In this document: positions 25,291 to 33,348 of the stretch, one piece after another
Numbering within the stretch: the stretch's first letter is position 1
Layout of the letters: each line of letters begins with the position of its first letter
Assembly (NCBI GenBank): GCA_035270785.1
Contig: DATESN010000098.1
Location: 1-47,749, forward strand
Length of the DNA: 47,749 bases
Source: DATESN01 sp035270785
GTDB lineage: Bacteria; Bacillota; Clostridia; Lachnospirales; Lachnospiraceae
Direction: 5' to 3'
The notes under the pieces: model-generated
What the model saw: the letters and a program-made list of their open reading frames with translations, nothing else
Told to the model about the DNA's origin: nothing
Database searches by the model: none
Made by a program: the position numbers and the translations under genes

Positions 25291-26583
25291 CTAACTAATT
25301 TTTAATTTAAATTTCAATAATTCCTTTTCTGTATTTACCTTTTCGATTTGAGCTCCTAGTTTTTTAAGCTTTAAATGAAAATCTTCATATCCGCGCTCAA
25401 TATATTTAATATCATCAATGGTCGTAAAACCTTCCGCTGCAAGTCCTGCAATAACAAGCGCTGCACCAGCCCTGAGATCAGGTGCCGTAAGTCCTGCTCC
25501 TGTATATCTACTAATGCCTTCGATGATGGCAGTATTACCTTCTACCTTAATATTAGCACCCATTCGTGTAAGTTCGTCTACATACTTAAAGCGATTTTCA
25601 AATATACTTTCTGTTACTGTACTAGTTCCTTTTGATAGCCCTAGTGCTACTGCAATCTGTGGCTGCATATCAGTAGGAAATCCAGGATATGGCAATGTTT
25701 TAACATGTGTATGATTTAGTGTTTTAGATGCTACAACTCGAACTGCATCATCTGATTCTTCTACTTCACATCCAATTTCTTGAAGTTTTGCACTAATTGA
25801 TTCTAAATGCTTAGGAATTACATTTTTAACTGTAATATCGCCTTTTGTAACGGCTGCAACAAACATAAATGTTCCCGCCTCAATTTGGTCCGGAATAATG
25901 GTGTATTCTGTTTTATGAAGTTTTAAAACACCCTTAATCCTAATTACATCAGTACCTGCACCTTTCACATTAGCACCCATACTATTTAAAAAGTTTGCTA
26001 AATCAACTACATGCGGTTCTTTTGCTGCATTTTCTATGGTTGTTTGCCCGTCTGCCATCACAGCAGCTAACATTACATTAATGGTTGCCCCAACAGAAAC
26101 AACATCCATATAAATGTGGCTACCCCTTAAATGTTTTGCTTCCGTACAGATCAACCCGTGAGCAATTCTCACTTCTGCCCCTAAGGCTTTAAAACCTTTA
26201 ATGTGTTGATCAATTGCACGACTTCCAATATTACAGCCTCCTGGAAGAGCAACTTCAGCCTTTTTATATTTACCAAGTAAAGCTCCCAATAAATAATAGG
26301 ACGCTCTAATTTTTTTGATAAATTCATCTTCAATAACTAGTCCACTAATTTGTGAACCATTGATCTTAACTGTATGTCTATCTACACGTGTAATAATAGC
26401 GCCAACGTTTTCCATTGCTTGAAGTAAAATATTAATATCACTTACGTCTGGGACATTGTCTATTAAAACCGTTTCATCCGTCATTATAGCCGCAGCCAAA
26501 ATAGCTAATGCCGCGTTTTTAGCTCCACCTATTTCAACTTCGCCAACTAAAGGTATGCCACCTTTTATTGCGTACTGTTCCAT
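25291..26583 (-). CDS. murA: UDP-N-acetylglucosamine 1-carboxyvinyltransferase
   Basis: The product is 430 residues. It has the EPSP-synthase-like fold with the PEP-binding Cys117 in LPGGCNIGSRAIDQHIKG, and AGTFMFVAAV, DMQPQ and RFKYVDEL segments. It starts peptidoglycan precursor synthesis and is the target of fosfomycin; the cysteine indicates the sensitive form. I chose ATG 26583 (MEQYAIKGG), since GAGG lies six bases upstream; the ATG four codons earlier overlaps that site. It shares a terminator with the HD-GYP gene. Confidence 0.95.
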   Translation of the reverse strand: MEQYAIKGGIPLVGEVEIGGAKNAALAILAAAIMTDETVLIDNVPDVSDINILLQAMENVGAIITRVDRHTVKINGSQISGLVIEDEFIKKIRASYYLLGALLGKYKKAEVALPGGCNIGSRAIDQHIKGFKALGAEVRIAHGLICTEAKHLRGSHIYMDVVSVGATINVMLAAVMADGQTTIENAAKEPHVVDLANFLNSMGANVKGAGTDVIRIKGVLKLHKTEYTIIPDQIEAGTFMFVAAVTKGDITVKNVIPKHLESISAKLQEIGCEVEESDDAVRVVASKTLNHTHVKTLPYPGFPTDMQPQIAVALGLSKGTSTVTESIFENRFKYVDELTRMGANIKVEGNTAIIEGISRYTGAGLTAPDLRAGAALVIAGLAAEGFTTIDDIKYIERGYEDFHLKLKKLGAQIEKVNTEKELLKFKLKIS

Positions 26584-26729
26584 AATGCACCTCAATTTAT
26601 TTATTACTACAACTGATTACTTGAATATACCTATAAAACCCTTTGTCGTGAATTATGAAGATTTTCTTAATAACTCTAAAATATTATATAACAGATGACT
26701 ATCAAAGTAAACCAATAATTAACTTGTCC

Positions 26730-28301
26730 CTAATTTAGATAGTTTAGGGGGTTTACCTGTCTTCCATTAATAAGTACCTCAAAATGAATATGAGGACCAG
26801 AGCTACGTCCTGTATTACCACTAAGTGCAATTCTGTCTCCTTGAGAAACATATTGACCCACGGAGCACTGCACTTTACTTAAATGACCGTATCTAGTCTG
26901 TCTTCCGTCAGAATGATTGATATAAACAACATATCCATATCCACTTGCCCAACCCGCTTTTGCCACGGTTCCTGATGATGATGCAACAATAGGTGTTCCA
27001 ATTGGTGTAGCCCAATCAACTCCCAAATGATAGGTAGTTGCACCTCTTACTGGTGCTGATCGCGCACCAAAACCTGAGGAAATTCTACCACCTGACAAAG
27101 GTTTAATATAAGTTGGAGGAATGATTGTTCCCTTTTCTACGATCTTTGGAACCGCTTCTGCCACAATTTCTTCTTTTATAATTTCACGGTTTATTTCTTT
27201 ATCATTACTATGATAAATTGTTGCTACCACTTTCCTAAATCCAGAAGAAGGCTCTTGCAACGTCACTTCTTGCGTCGTATACCATTTATCATTTGGTACA
27301 TAAATAACATCAGCCTCATAATCTTCTTCATAGTATTGATCTTCCTGCCACAGAATGGAAAGTTCAGGTTCGGGCACGGTAATAATAATTTCTTGACCTA
27401 TTTGTAAAACTGAGAATTCGTTTTTTATTTTCTCATTCATTTTAATAATATAATCTACTGGTAAATTGTGCATATAGGCAATCCCTGATAACGTATCTCC
27501 TGCAACCACTTCATAAATCTGCTGTTTTTCTTGTTCTTCTGTTAAAAGGCTAATTGCCACATTCAAATCTGTTAGCTCATTTGGGGATAAATAAGCTTCT
27601 ACTATTTCAACATCTTCACTATAACCTATCCCAACAAGACCTAAATCAAAATCGGAAAAATCTTTTTCATCTTCCGTTTTAAATTCTTCCATTATTTTGG
27701 TTAGCGCCGCTTCAACTCCTGCTTGTGTTTCATATTCTTCCTGAACAAGATTTTCTTTTGACAAATGAATCTCTGTTGTTAATACGTTTAATTCACGAGA
27801 TGGATCTAACTGTAATGTAGCAATATATTGGTGTTTTGTATCATATTTACTCAACGCTGCATTAAACAATGCTTCAACTTCTTCTGTGCTTGCAAGATTA
27901 ATCGTTGTTTCATTAATCTTAACAGTGTATGATCGATGCATTGTCTCTTTAACACTTTTCTTAAGGACGTTAATCATATTCTTTTTTACTTCTTCTTTAC
28001 TATCTAATATCCCAAAATTGACTTCATAACCTTTTATTTCAACATCTGCGTTCACAAGCACTAGTTCATTTGATTGTTTTGCTAGTGTTTCTCTTGCCTC
28101 TCTAATATACTCATCAACATTTTCCTCACAACCTACCGTTCCGACTTCTTCTCCGTTTAGTTTGATTGTAAACATATTATTACCCGAATTCTCTATTTTC
28201 ATAAAGCTAGGCAAAAAGAAAGCACTGACAATAACTGCCAACACTGTTGTTTCTATAAAAGTAATTTTTAATCGCTTATAATATTTTGTTATTTTTCTCA
28301 T
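26730..28301 (-). CDS. Membrane-anchored M23 peptidase with LysM and G5 domains
   Basis: The product is 523 residues. An N-terminal membrane helix (about 13-34) is followed by a long alpha/beta region of unknown fold (45-260), a LysM domain (262-309; YEVVAGDTLSGIA), a G5 domain (about 317-392) and an M23 metallopeptidase domain (400-523). Zinc ligands are His425 and Asp429 in YHLGVDW and His506 in GPHIHFE. It cleaves peptide cross-links in peptidoglycan, with LysM and G5 for wall binding. The start is ATG 28301 with a weak site. It lies 146 bp upstream of murA on the same strand and is divergent from dinB. Confidence 0.92.
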   Translation of the reverse strand: MRKITKYYKRLKITFIETTVLAVIVSAFFLPSFMKIENSGNNMFTIKLNGEEVGTVGCEENVDEYIREARETLAKQSNELVLVNADVEIKGYEVNFGILDSKEEVKKNMINVLKKSVKETMHRSYTVKINETTINLASTEEVEALFNAALSKYDTKHQYIATLQLDPSRELNVLTTEIHLSKENLVQEEYETQAGVEAALTKIMEEFKTEDEKDFSDFDLGLVGIGYSEDVEIVEAYLSPNELTDLNVAISLLTEEQEKQQIYEVVAGDTLSGIAYMHNLPVDYIIKMNEKIKNEFSVLQIGQEIIITVPEPELSILWQEDQYYEEDYEADVIYVPNDKWYTTQEVTLQEPSSGFRKVVATIYHSNDKEINREIIKEEIVAEAVPKIVEKGTIIPPTYIKPLSGGRISSGFGARSAPVRGATTYHLGVDWATPIGTPIVASSSGTVAKAGWASGYGYVVYINHSDGRQTRYGHLSKVQCSVGQYVSQGDRIALSGNTGRSSGPHIHFEVLINGRQVNPLNYLN

Positions 28302-28405
28302 AAATCTATTCTATTCTTTCTATAAAGATAACTTTTATCTTGTTTTATGTTTTATTATTATGTAACATTTTTGTAACAAACTCATTTTATCAGCATTCTT
28401 TTGTA

Positions 28406-28435
28406 TTGTAAAGAGATAGATAAAAAGGCTATACT
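28406..28435 (+). promoter_or_regulatory. Possible dinB promoter
   Basis: TTGTAA (28406-28411), an 18-bp spacer and TATACT (28430-28435) lie about 20 bp before the start. Confidence 0.45.
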
Positions 28436-28455
28436 ATTATGAAAGGATGGATACT

Positions 28456-29712
28456 ATGAAACAAATTTTTTTTCACATAGATGTTAACTCTGCTTTCTTA
28501 AGTTGGAGTGCTTTAGAAAAACTAAAAAATGGATGTACAACCGACTTAAGGAGTATCGCCTCCATCATCGGTGGGGACAGTAAAATCCGTCACGGAGTCG
28601 TTTTAGCAAAGTCGGTTCCTTCTAAGATTTACCAAATACAAACTGGTGAACCTATCGTTAATGCGCTCCGAAAATGTCCTAACTTAATAATTGAGCCACC
28701 TAATATGCCGTTGTACCAGGAACAAAGTTTTCTATTAATGGATTACTTAGCAAACATATGTCCCGATATAGAGCAGTTAAGCATTGATGAATGTTATATG
28801 TATTACACTCCTATTTCTTCACGCTTTTCTACTCCTTATGATGCTGCGCTTTATATAAAGGATAGTATTGCAAAAAAGTTTGGTTATACTGTGAACATTG
28901 GCATCTCAGATAAAAAAGTTTTGGCCAAAATGGCTTCCGATTTTGAAAAGCCTAATTTTGTTCACACCCTTTATACAAAGGAAATTCAAGAAAAAATCTG
29001 GAAACTTCCTGTTTCGAAATTGTATATGTGTGGAAAGTCCAGCGTTGAAACGCTAAAAAACTTAGGGATAAAAACCATTGGCGAACTTGCCAATGCTGAT
29101 CTAAATATATTACAGGGTCATTTGAAAAGTCATGGTAAAACCCTTTGGGAATATGCCAATGGAATAGATGACACCACTATCCAGGTTTTGCCTAATCAAT
29201 TAAAGGGAATCGGCAACTCTACCACCCTAGCTTCCGATGTCATTACAAAAGAAGCTGCCTATCATACACTGCTTTTACTTGCAGAATCAGTATCAAGTCG
29301 TCTCAGAAAGTCAAACCAGTTATGTTGTCTAGTAAGTACAGAGATTAAATATAATACTTTTAAATCCATATCTCATCAGATGACTCTTCAAATTCCTGCA
29401 AATAATTGTGATGAGATCTACCAATGTGCTTGTCTGCTTTTTGATGAAATGTGGAACTCATCCCCCATTCGTTTGTTGGGAATCCGCACTTCTAAGCTTG
29501 TTTCTAACAGCGAGCCCAGACAACTAAATTTATTTAGCGAAGCATTTCTTTTAGAAAACAAAAAAACCTATGATGGTTCTACCATGATTTCACGGAGTAA
29601 ACTACATAAGTTAGATGTTGCACTTGATGAAATTAAAGAAAAGTATGGAAATAACGCTATTGTTCGAGGTAGTCTTTTGCCAATAAATAAAAAACCACCA
29701 GAACACTTATAA
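28456..29712 (+). CDS. dinB: Y-family DNA polymerase (DNA polymerase IV type)
   Basis: The product is 418 residues. The catalytic palm has FFHIDVNSAFLSW (near residue 8) and IEQLSIDECYMYY, with the metal-binding D and DE. Later come the thumb/little-finger segments with KPNFVHTL and LKNLGIKTIGELA. It is a low-fidelity polymerase for translesion synthesis. I chose ATG 28456, with AAAGGATG upstream; the ATG nine bases earlier would place the ribosome-binding site against the start. The C-terminus contains the possible clamp-binding QLNLF, the usual beta-clamp motif. It converges on the flavin-reductase gene with no spacer. Confidence 0.9.
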   Translation: MKQIFFHIDVNSAFLSWSALEKLKNGCTTDLRSIASIIGGDSKIRHGVVLAKSVPSKIYQIQTGEPIVNALRKCPNLIIEPPNMPLYQEQSFLLMDYLANICPDIEQLSIDECYMYYTPISSRFSTPYDAALYIKDSIAKKFGYTVNIGISDKKVLAKMASDFEKPNFVHTLYTKEIQEKIWKLPVSKLYMCGKSSVETLKNLGIKTIGELANADLNILQGHLKSHGKTLWEYANGIDDTTIQVLPNQLKGIGNSTTLASDVITKEAAYHTLLLLAESVSSRLRKSNQLCCLVSTEIKYNTFKSISHQMTLQIPANNCDEIYQCACLLFDEMWNSSPIRLLGIRTSKLVSNSEPRQLNLFSEAFLLENKKTYDGSTMISRSKLHKLDVALDEIKEKYGNNAIVRGSLLPINKKPPEHL

Positions 29713-30300
29713 TTACTTCCTCTTTTTAAAATTATCTTTCTTTTTTTTGACACTATAACCAAATGTTCCAATCTTTTCTCCTATGGAATAATATTCTCCA
29801 TGGGAGTAAATAATAGGTTCTGCAAGACTTAACTGAAATTTACCATTCTCATCCATATATGCCTCGTCTGCATGAACAGCTACTACTTGCGCTAAAAACA
29901 TATGGTGTGATCCCAATTCTATTTTCTGAGTAACTTTACATTCAATATTTACTGGACTTTCCTTAATCATGGGTGCTTTTACAACCTTACCCGAAATAGG
30001 AGTTAATTTCATTTCCTTAAATTTGTCAAACTCTTTTCCACATTTTACTCCGCAATAATCCGTTGCAAAAGCAAGCTTTTTAGTGGTTAAATTAATAACA
30101 AATTCTCCCGTCTCCTCAATCATATGGTATGAATATCTTTCAGGTCTAACTGAAATTGATACCATCGGTGGATCACTATTAATAGTTCCAGTCCAAGCCA
30201 CGGTAAAAACATTTTTATTTCCTTCTTTATCCGCAACACTTACCAAAACTACCGGCAAAGGATAAAGCATATTTCCAGGTTTCCACAATTGCTTATCCAT
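29713..30300 (-). CDS. Flavin reductase-like (FMN-binding split barrel) protein
   Basis: The product is 195 residues. It matches the flavin reductase family: LYPLPVVLVSVADKEGNKN, FTVAWTGTINSDPPMVSISV and GEFVINL. It probably binds FMN and transfers electrons from NAD(P)H, but the partner is unknown. The ATG follows the upstream coiled-coil gene's stop directly (TAA ATG), so they are co-transcribed. Its stop abuts the dinB stop (29712/29713) with no intervening terminator. The C-terminus is lysine-rich (KKKKDNFKKRK). Confidence 0.88.
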   Translation of the reverse strand: MDKQLWKPGNMLYPLPVVLVSVADKEGNKNVFTVAWTGTINSDPPMVSISVRPERYSYHMIEETGEFVINLTTKKLAFATDYCGVKCGKEFDKFKEMKLTPISGKVVKAPMIKESPVNIECKVTQKIELGSHHMFLAQVVAVHADEAYMDENGKFQLSLAEPIIYSHGEYYSIGEKIGTFGYSVKKKKDNFKKRK

Positions 30301-30828
30301 TTAAAAAACCCCCAAAATATGAGCAATCTGTATTCCAAGATCTGCAGCCACTAAAAGTAAACCAATTATTAAAAGAATTTTTATTCCTTTCATTTTATTG
30401 ATTGTTTTACTATTTTGTTTTTCTAGAATTTCTGTTTGAATCTTCAATTCATCCGTAACAGCAGCTTGCACATTACGGTAGACTTTCACGCATTCCTTAT
30501 GCATCGCTTCATCCCCTTGGCGAAACAACTCTTCCACATTTTTACGATTGTCCCCTAATGTATTTGTGATTATTTCAAGGGCAGTAATAACTTCACTAGC
30601 TTCGTTAATATCCTTTACCTTCTCCATGCTTATCTCAACCAACTCTTCCGCTTTGTCGGCTAATTCTAAGTTCTTAAGATTGAGTTTTCTAATTTCCTGT
30701 AAACGATCATCATACTCTGCAATTTGCAATTGAAGTCTTTTTAATTCTTTCTCTTCTGCATCTGAATTTGCTCTGATAATCTCCCCCGCCGTAATTTTTT
30801 GTGCTAATTTATCCATAAAGTTATCCAT
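30301..30828 (-). CDS. Coiled-coil, tail-anchored membrane protein of unknown function
   Basis: The product is 175 residues. Residues 1-145 are almost entirely helical and charged, with a long coiled coil (KELKRLQLQIAEYDDRLQE, LELADKAEELVE and beyond), followed by a basic segment and one membrane helix at the C-terminus (about 153-171). The layout suggests a tail-anchored cytoplasmic coiled-coil protein. I chose ATG 30828 with GGAGG seven bases upstream. I do not recognise a family. It is co-transcribed with the flavin-reductase gene, and the promoter and 24-bp repeat array upstream imply specific regulation. Confidence 0.65.
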   Translation of the reverse strand: MDNFMDKLAQKITAGEIIRANSDAEEKELKRLQLQIAEYDDRLQEIRKLNLKNLELADKAEELVEISMEKVKDINEASEVITALEIITNTLGDNRKNVEELFRQGDEAMHKECVKVYRNVQAAVTDELKIQTEILEKQNSKTINKMKGIKILLIIGLLLVAADLGIQIAHILGVF

Positions 30829-30922
30829 TATTTTTCCTCCAAACATACTATCATTCACTTTCCAGACAAAAAACATCTTATTATACACCTAGTTACTTAG
30901 TATCCTGACTTTATTATGTATT

Positions 30923-30951
30923 ATTTTATCATTTTTTTATTATATTTACAA
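30923..30951 (-). promoter_or_regulatory. Promoter of the coiled-coil/flavin-reductase operon
   Basis: TTGTAA (30946-30951), a 17-bp spacer and TAAAAT (30923-30928). The 24-bp repeat array begins three bases upstream of the -35. Confidence 0.55.
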
Positions 30952-30953
30952 CA

Positions 30954-31046
30954 TATCAAATTATTTGTTCATTATCCTATCAAATTATTTGTTCATTATC
31001 CTATCAAATTGTTTGTTCATTATCCTATCAAATTGTTTGTTCATTG
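30954..31046. repeat. 24-bp tandem repeat array, four copies
   Basis: Copies begin at 30954, 30978, 31002 and 31026. The unit reads TATCAAATTATTTG, then TTCATTATCC; the third and fourth copies change one base (TTATTTG to TTGTTTG), and the fourth is incomplete. Each contains the near-palindrome CAAATTATTTG. It lies immediately upstream of a promoter. Confidence 0.85.
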
Positions 31047-31293
31047 CAATTCCAATTGTTTTTTTATTGTAGTTAATTAAACTGTAAGTTGAGAAATATT
31101 ACCAGGCACTTTTATAAACAATTAACGTTATCTTCATTACTCGTTCATTATTTGTTCATCTTTCATTGCTATACTAATTTTAGTAAAACAGATTTATACG
31201 TAATGTTTCATTGCGCATATATAAATTTTTTCATAATAGCCCCGGGTCGAAAGATTCCGGGGCACTCCTCATTTTAAGTCATAATTAAATGCG
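31047..31293. other. Intergenic DNA with a GC-rich hairpin
   Basis: Mostly A/T-rich. At 31239-31263 GCCCCGG pairs with CCGGGGC across an 11-base loop; the T-run after it is weak on either strand. A 62-codon plus-strand frame here starts with TTG and is probably chance. Confidence 0.4.
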
Positions 31294-31325
31294 TAAAAGG
31301 ATGTGCAGCTTCATGCACATCCTTT
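31294..31325 (-). terminator. Terminator of the alarmone synthetase gene
   Basis: On the minus strand AAAGGATGTGCA pairs perfectly with TGCACATCCTTT across a six-base loop; the T-run is short. Confidence 0.65.
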
Positions 31326-31338
31326 ATTTATTTAAATC

Positions 31339-31980
31339 TTAATATTCTTCATTGACCAAACTTTTTACTTCTTCATTCAAGGATAGCATTTTTGCATCTA
31401 ACGCTGCTACCATTACAGCACAATCTACTAATTCATCTTGTATAAACTGTGGTGCGTTTCCTTCAAACTTATAATGTATCTTATGCTCTAGACTTGCCCA
31501 AAAATCCATGGCAACGGTGCGAATCTGTATCTCAACCTTAGCTTCAACAATACGGTCCGATAAAAAGATGGGTAGTGTTACTAGCATGTGATAACTTTTA
31601 TAGCCACTAGCCTTGGGTGTTTGAATATAATCCTTAATGGAAAGTACCTTAATGTCATTTTGATTTCCAATCATCTCAGCAATGCGATAAATATCAGAAG
31701 TGAATGAGCAGATTACACGAATTCCCGCAATATCATTAACATATTGTACCATATTCTCTATCGTAGATTCGAAACCATTTTTCTTTAATTTTTTAACAAT
31801 GCTTTCCGATGTTTTCAGTCTAGATTTTATATGTTCAATGGGGTTATATCTATGAACATGTTGAAATTCATCATTTAAAATCTCAAGCTTTGTGCCAATT
31901 TCTTTCAGTGCCGAATTATATACAAGAGTTACCTCTTTCCAACTATCTACATCACCATTTGTACTTAGTTTGAATTCCAT
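31339..31980 (-). CDS. Small alarmone synthetase (RelQ/YjbM type)
   Basis: The product is 213 residues, the size of stand-alone synthetases lacking the HD hydrolase, TGS and ACT domains. Synthetase motifs include IKSRLKTSESIVKKL, DIAGIRVICSF, KASGYKSYHMLV and VEIQIRTVAMDFWASLEHK. It makes (p)ppGpp from GTP/GDP and ATP. The weak ribosome-binding site precedes ATG 31980. A flanking long A/T-rich intergenic region has no clear partner. The bifunctional Rel enzyme is not in this window. Confidence 0.92.
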   Translation of the reverse strand: MEFKLSTNGDVDSWKEVTLVYNSALKEIGTKLEILNDEFQHVHRYNPIEHIKSRLKTSESIVKKLKKNGFESTIENMVQYVNDIAGIRVICSFTSDIYRIAEMIGNQNDIKVLSIKDYIQTPKASGYKSYHMLVTLPIFLSDRIVEAKVEIQIRTVAMDFWASLEHKIHYKFEGNAPQFIQDELVDCAVMVAALDAKMLSLNEEVKSLVNEEY

Positions 31981-32272
31981 TATCCTACGCCACCTTACCT
32001 ATCTATTCCACGTATTATTACGCTATATTGTCACGTTATTTCGCGCATTAATAGTTTAATTCACTCATAGTATTATATCACAATTATTAATAAATGTACA
32101 ATTATCAATTCTTAAAGATTGATAAAGATGGATAATGAAAAAGTGATAAAAAAGTGATAAAGTAAGCAGAATGTTACGCATAATTACTAGATATGGGGCT
32201 ATAAAAAAAAGACCTTTAGTGTTATACTGAAATTTCTAAAATTAACTACCATTTATCGAAAGGAGAATTCCT

Positions 32273-32539
32273 ATGTTCCGCTTATGGGCCAAAGTATTTA
32301 AAGATAATCGACTAATAAAAGACATTACCATTTGTAATGATACTTTCGAAACGAGAACACAAAAAGTTTTTTCAGCCATCGATTCCATTTGTTATGAATT
32401 TGATCTAGGAAAGCCAATCTGGTTAGAAACAACCGTTAACACCTTTAAACGTCATGATAAGACTCGCTTTACTGGGGATAATTTCATGGAGCCAATTGAT
32501 TTTGACTATTTAGAAATACACGTGATTGAAGAAGATTAG
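32273..32539 (+). CDS. Small conserved protein of unknown function (88 aa)
   Basis: The product is 88 residues, soluble, with no signal peptide. It begins MFRLWAKVFKDNRLIKD and contains an alpha/beta layout: an initial strand, a helix near 25-40 (FSAIDSICYEFDL), then IWLETTVNTFKRHDKTRFTGDNF and a final strand. AAGGAG with six bases of spacing gives a convincing start. It is present without an obvious partner, divergent from the alarmone synthetase gene. Its function is unknown; I have seen related small proteins in Lachnospiraceae but cannot name one. Confidence 0.6.
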   Translation: MFRLWAKVFKDNRLIKDITICNDTFETRTQKVFSAIDSICYEFDLGKPIWLETTVNTFKRHDKTRFTGDNFMEPIDFDYLEIHVIEED

Positions 32540-32577
32540 ATGATAATAAAACAGACTTTAACTTTGTATAAAATATA

Positions 32578-32646
32578 TTGACATTGTAAATAATAAGGTG
32601 TAGTATCACATTATGCAAGACGTAGTATTGATTACTACATGATGTG
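32578..32646 (+). promoter_or_regulatory. Hemolysin III gene promoter with operator-like repeats
   Basis: TTGACA (32578-32583), a 17-bp spacer and TAGTAT (32601-32606). GTAGTAT occurs at 32600 and 32622, two helical turns apart, the second pairing with TACTAC (32633-32638). The first copy overlaps the -10, so a repressor could block initiation. Confidence 0.55.
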
Positions 32647-32671
32647 TCCTTAGAAAACAGGAGGTATATTT

Positions 32672-33322
32672 ATGCAAGTTACAATTAGAGAACCCGGAAG
32701 TGCAATCACTCATTTTATAGGAATGATGATGGCTGTTTTTGCTTCCATACCATTGCTTGTTAAGGCAGGGACAACAGCCAATCACACGGCTGTCATTGCA
32801 CTAAGTATTTTCATGCTTAGTATGATTATGTTATATGGAGCTAGTGCCACATATCATTCCTTATCCACAAAAGATAAAATAATTAAATTTTTCCGTAAAA
32901 TTGATCATATGATGATTTTCATACTTATTGCTGGATCCTACACACCGATCTGTTTAATTGTTTTGAATGGGAAATTAGGATACACTCTTTTGGCCGTTGT
33001 TTGGGGTATTGCAATCTTTGGTATTGTGATCAAAGCCCTTTGGATAACATGTCCAAAATGGTTTTCCTCTATTATTTATATTGCTATGGGTTGGGTTTGT
33101 ATTTTTGTATTTGGTCAACTTCTTACTACACTACCTGTTTCAGCATTTTTATGGCTTTTGGCAGGAGGCATTATATATACTATCGGAGGGGTTATTTATG
33201 CTTTAAAGCTACCTATCTTTAACAATAAGCATGCCAATTTTGGATCTCACGAGATTTTTCACCTATTTGTAATGGGTGGTAGTATTTGTCATTTTATCTT
33301 TATGTATTCCTACGTTGCTTAG
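32672..33322 (+). CDS. Hemolysin III-family (PAQR) membrane protein
   Basis: The product is 216 residues with seven membrane segments. It carries the family signature: GSAITHFIG, GASATYHSLS, KIDHMMIFILIAGSYTPI and SHEIFHLFVMGGSICHF, with the conserved His and Asp/Ser that form a metal site in PAQR/YqfA proteins. The family includes B. subtilis YqfA; true hemolytic activity is doubtful. AGGAGG precedes the ATG. The C-terminus converges on galE. A hairpin (GTTGC/GCAAC, about 33314-33326) overlaps the end of the gene. Confidence 0.88.
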   Translation: MQVTIREPGSAITHFIGMMMAVFASIPLLVKAGTTANHTAVIALSIFMLSMIMLYGASATYHSLSTKDKIIKFFRKIDHMMIFILIAGSYTPICLIVLNGKLGYTLLAVVWGIAIFGIVIKALWITCPKWFSSIIYIAMGWVCIFVFGQLLTTLPVSAFLWLLAGGIIYTIGGVIYALKLPIFNNKHANFGSHEIFHLFVMGGSICHFIFMYSYVA

Positions 33323-33348
33323 CAACGAGGATATTACTTATTCTTATT

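Noticed and set aside
30954..31046. CRISPR array
   Set aside because: The copies are directly contiguous with no spacers, and no cas genes are nearby.
31089..31277. 62-residue plus-strand ORF
   Set aside because: It starts with TTG, has no ribosome-binding site and covers a GC-rich hairpin; it looks like chance.
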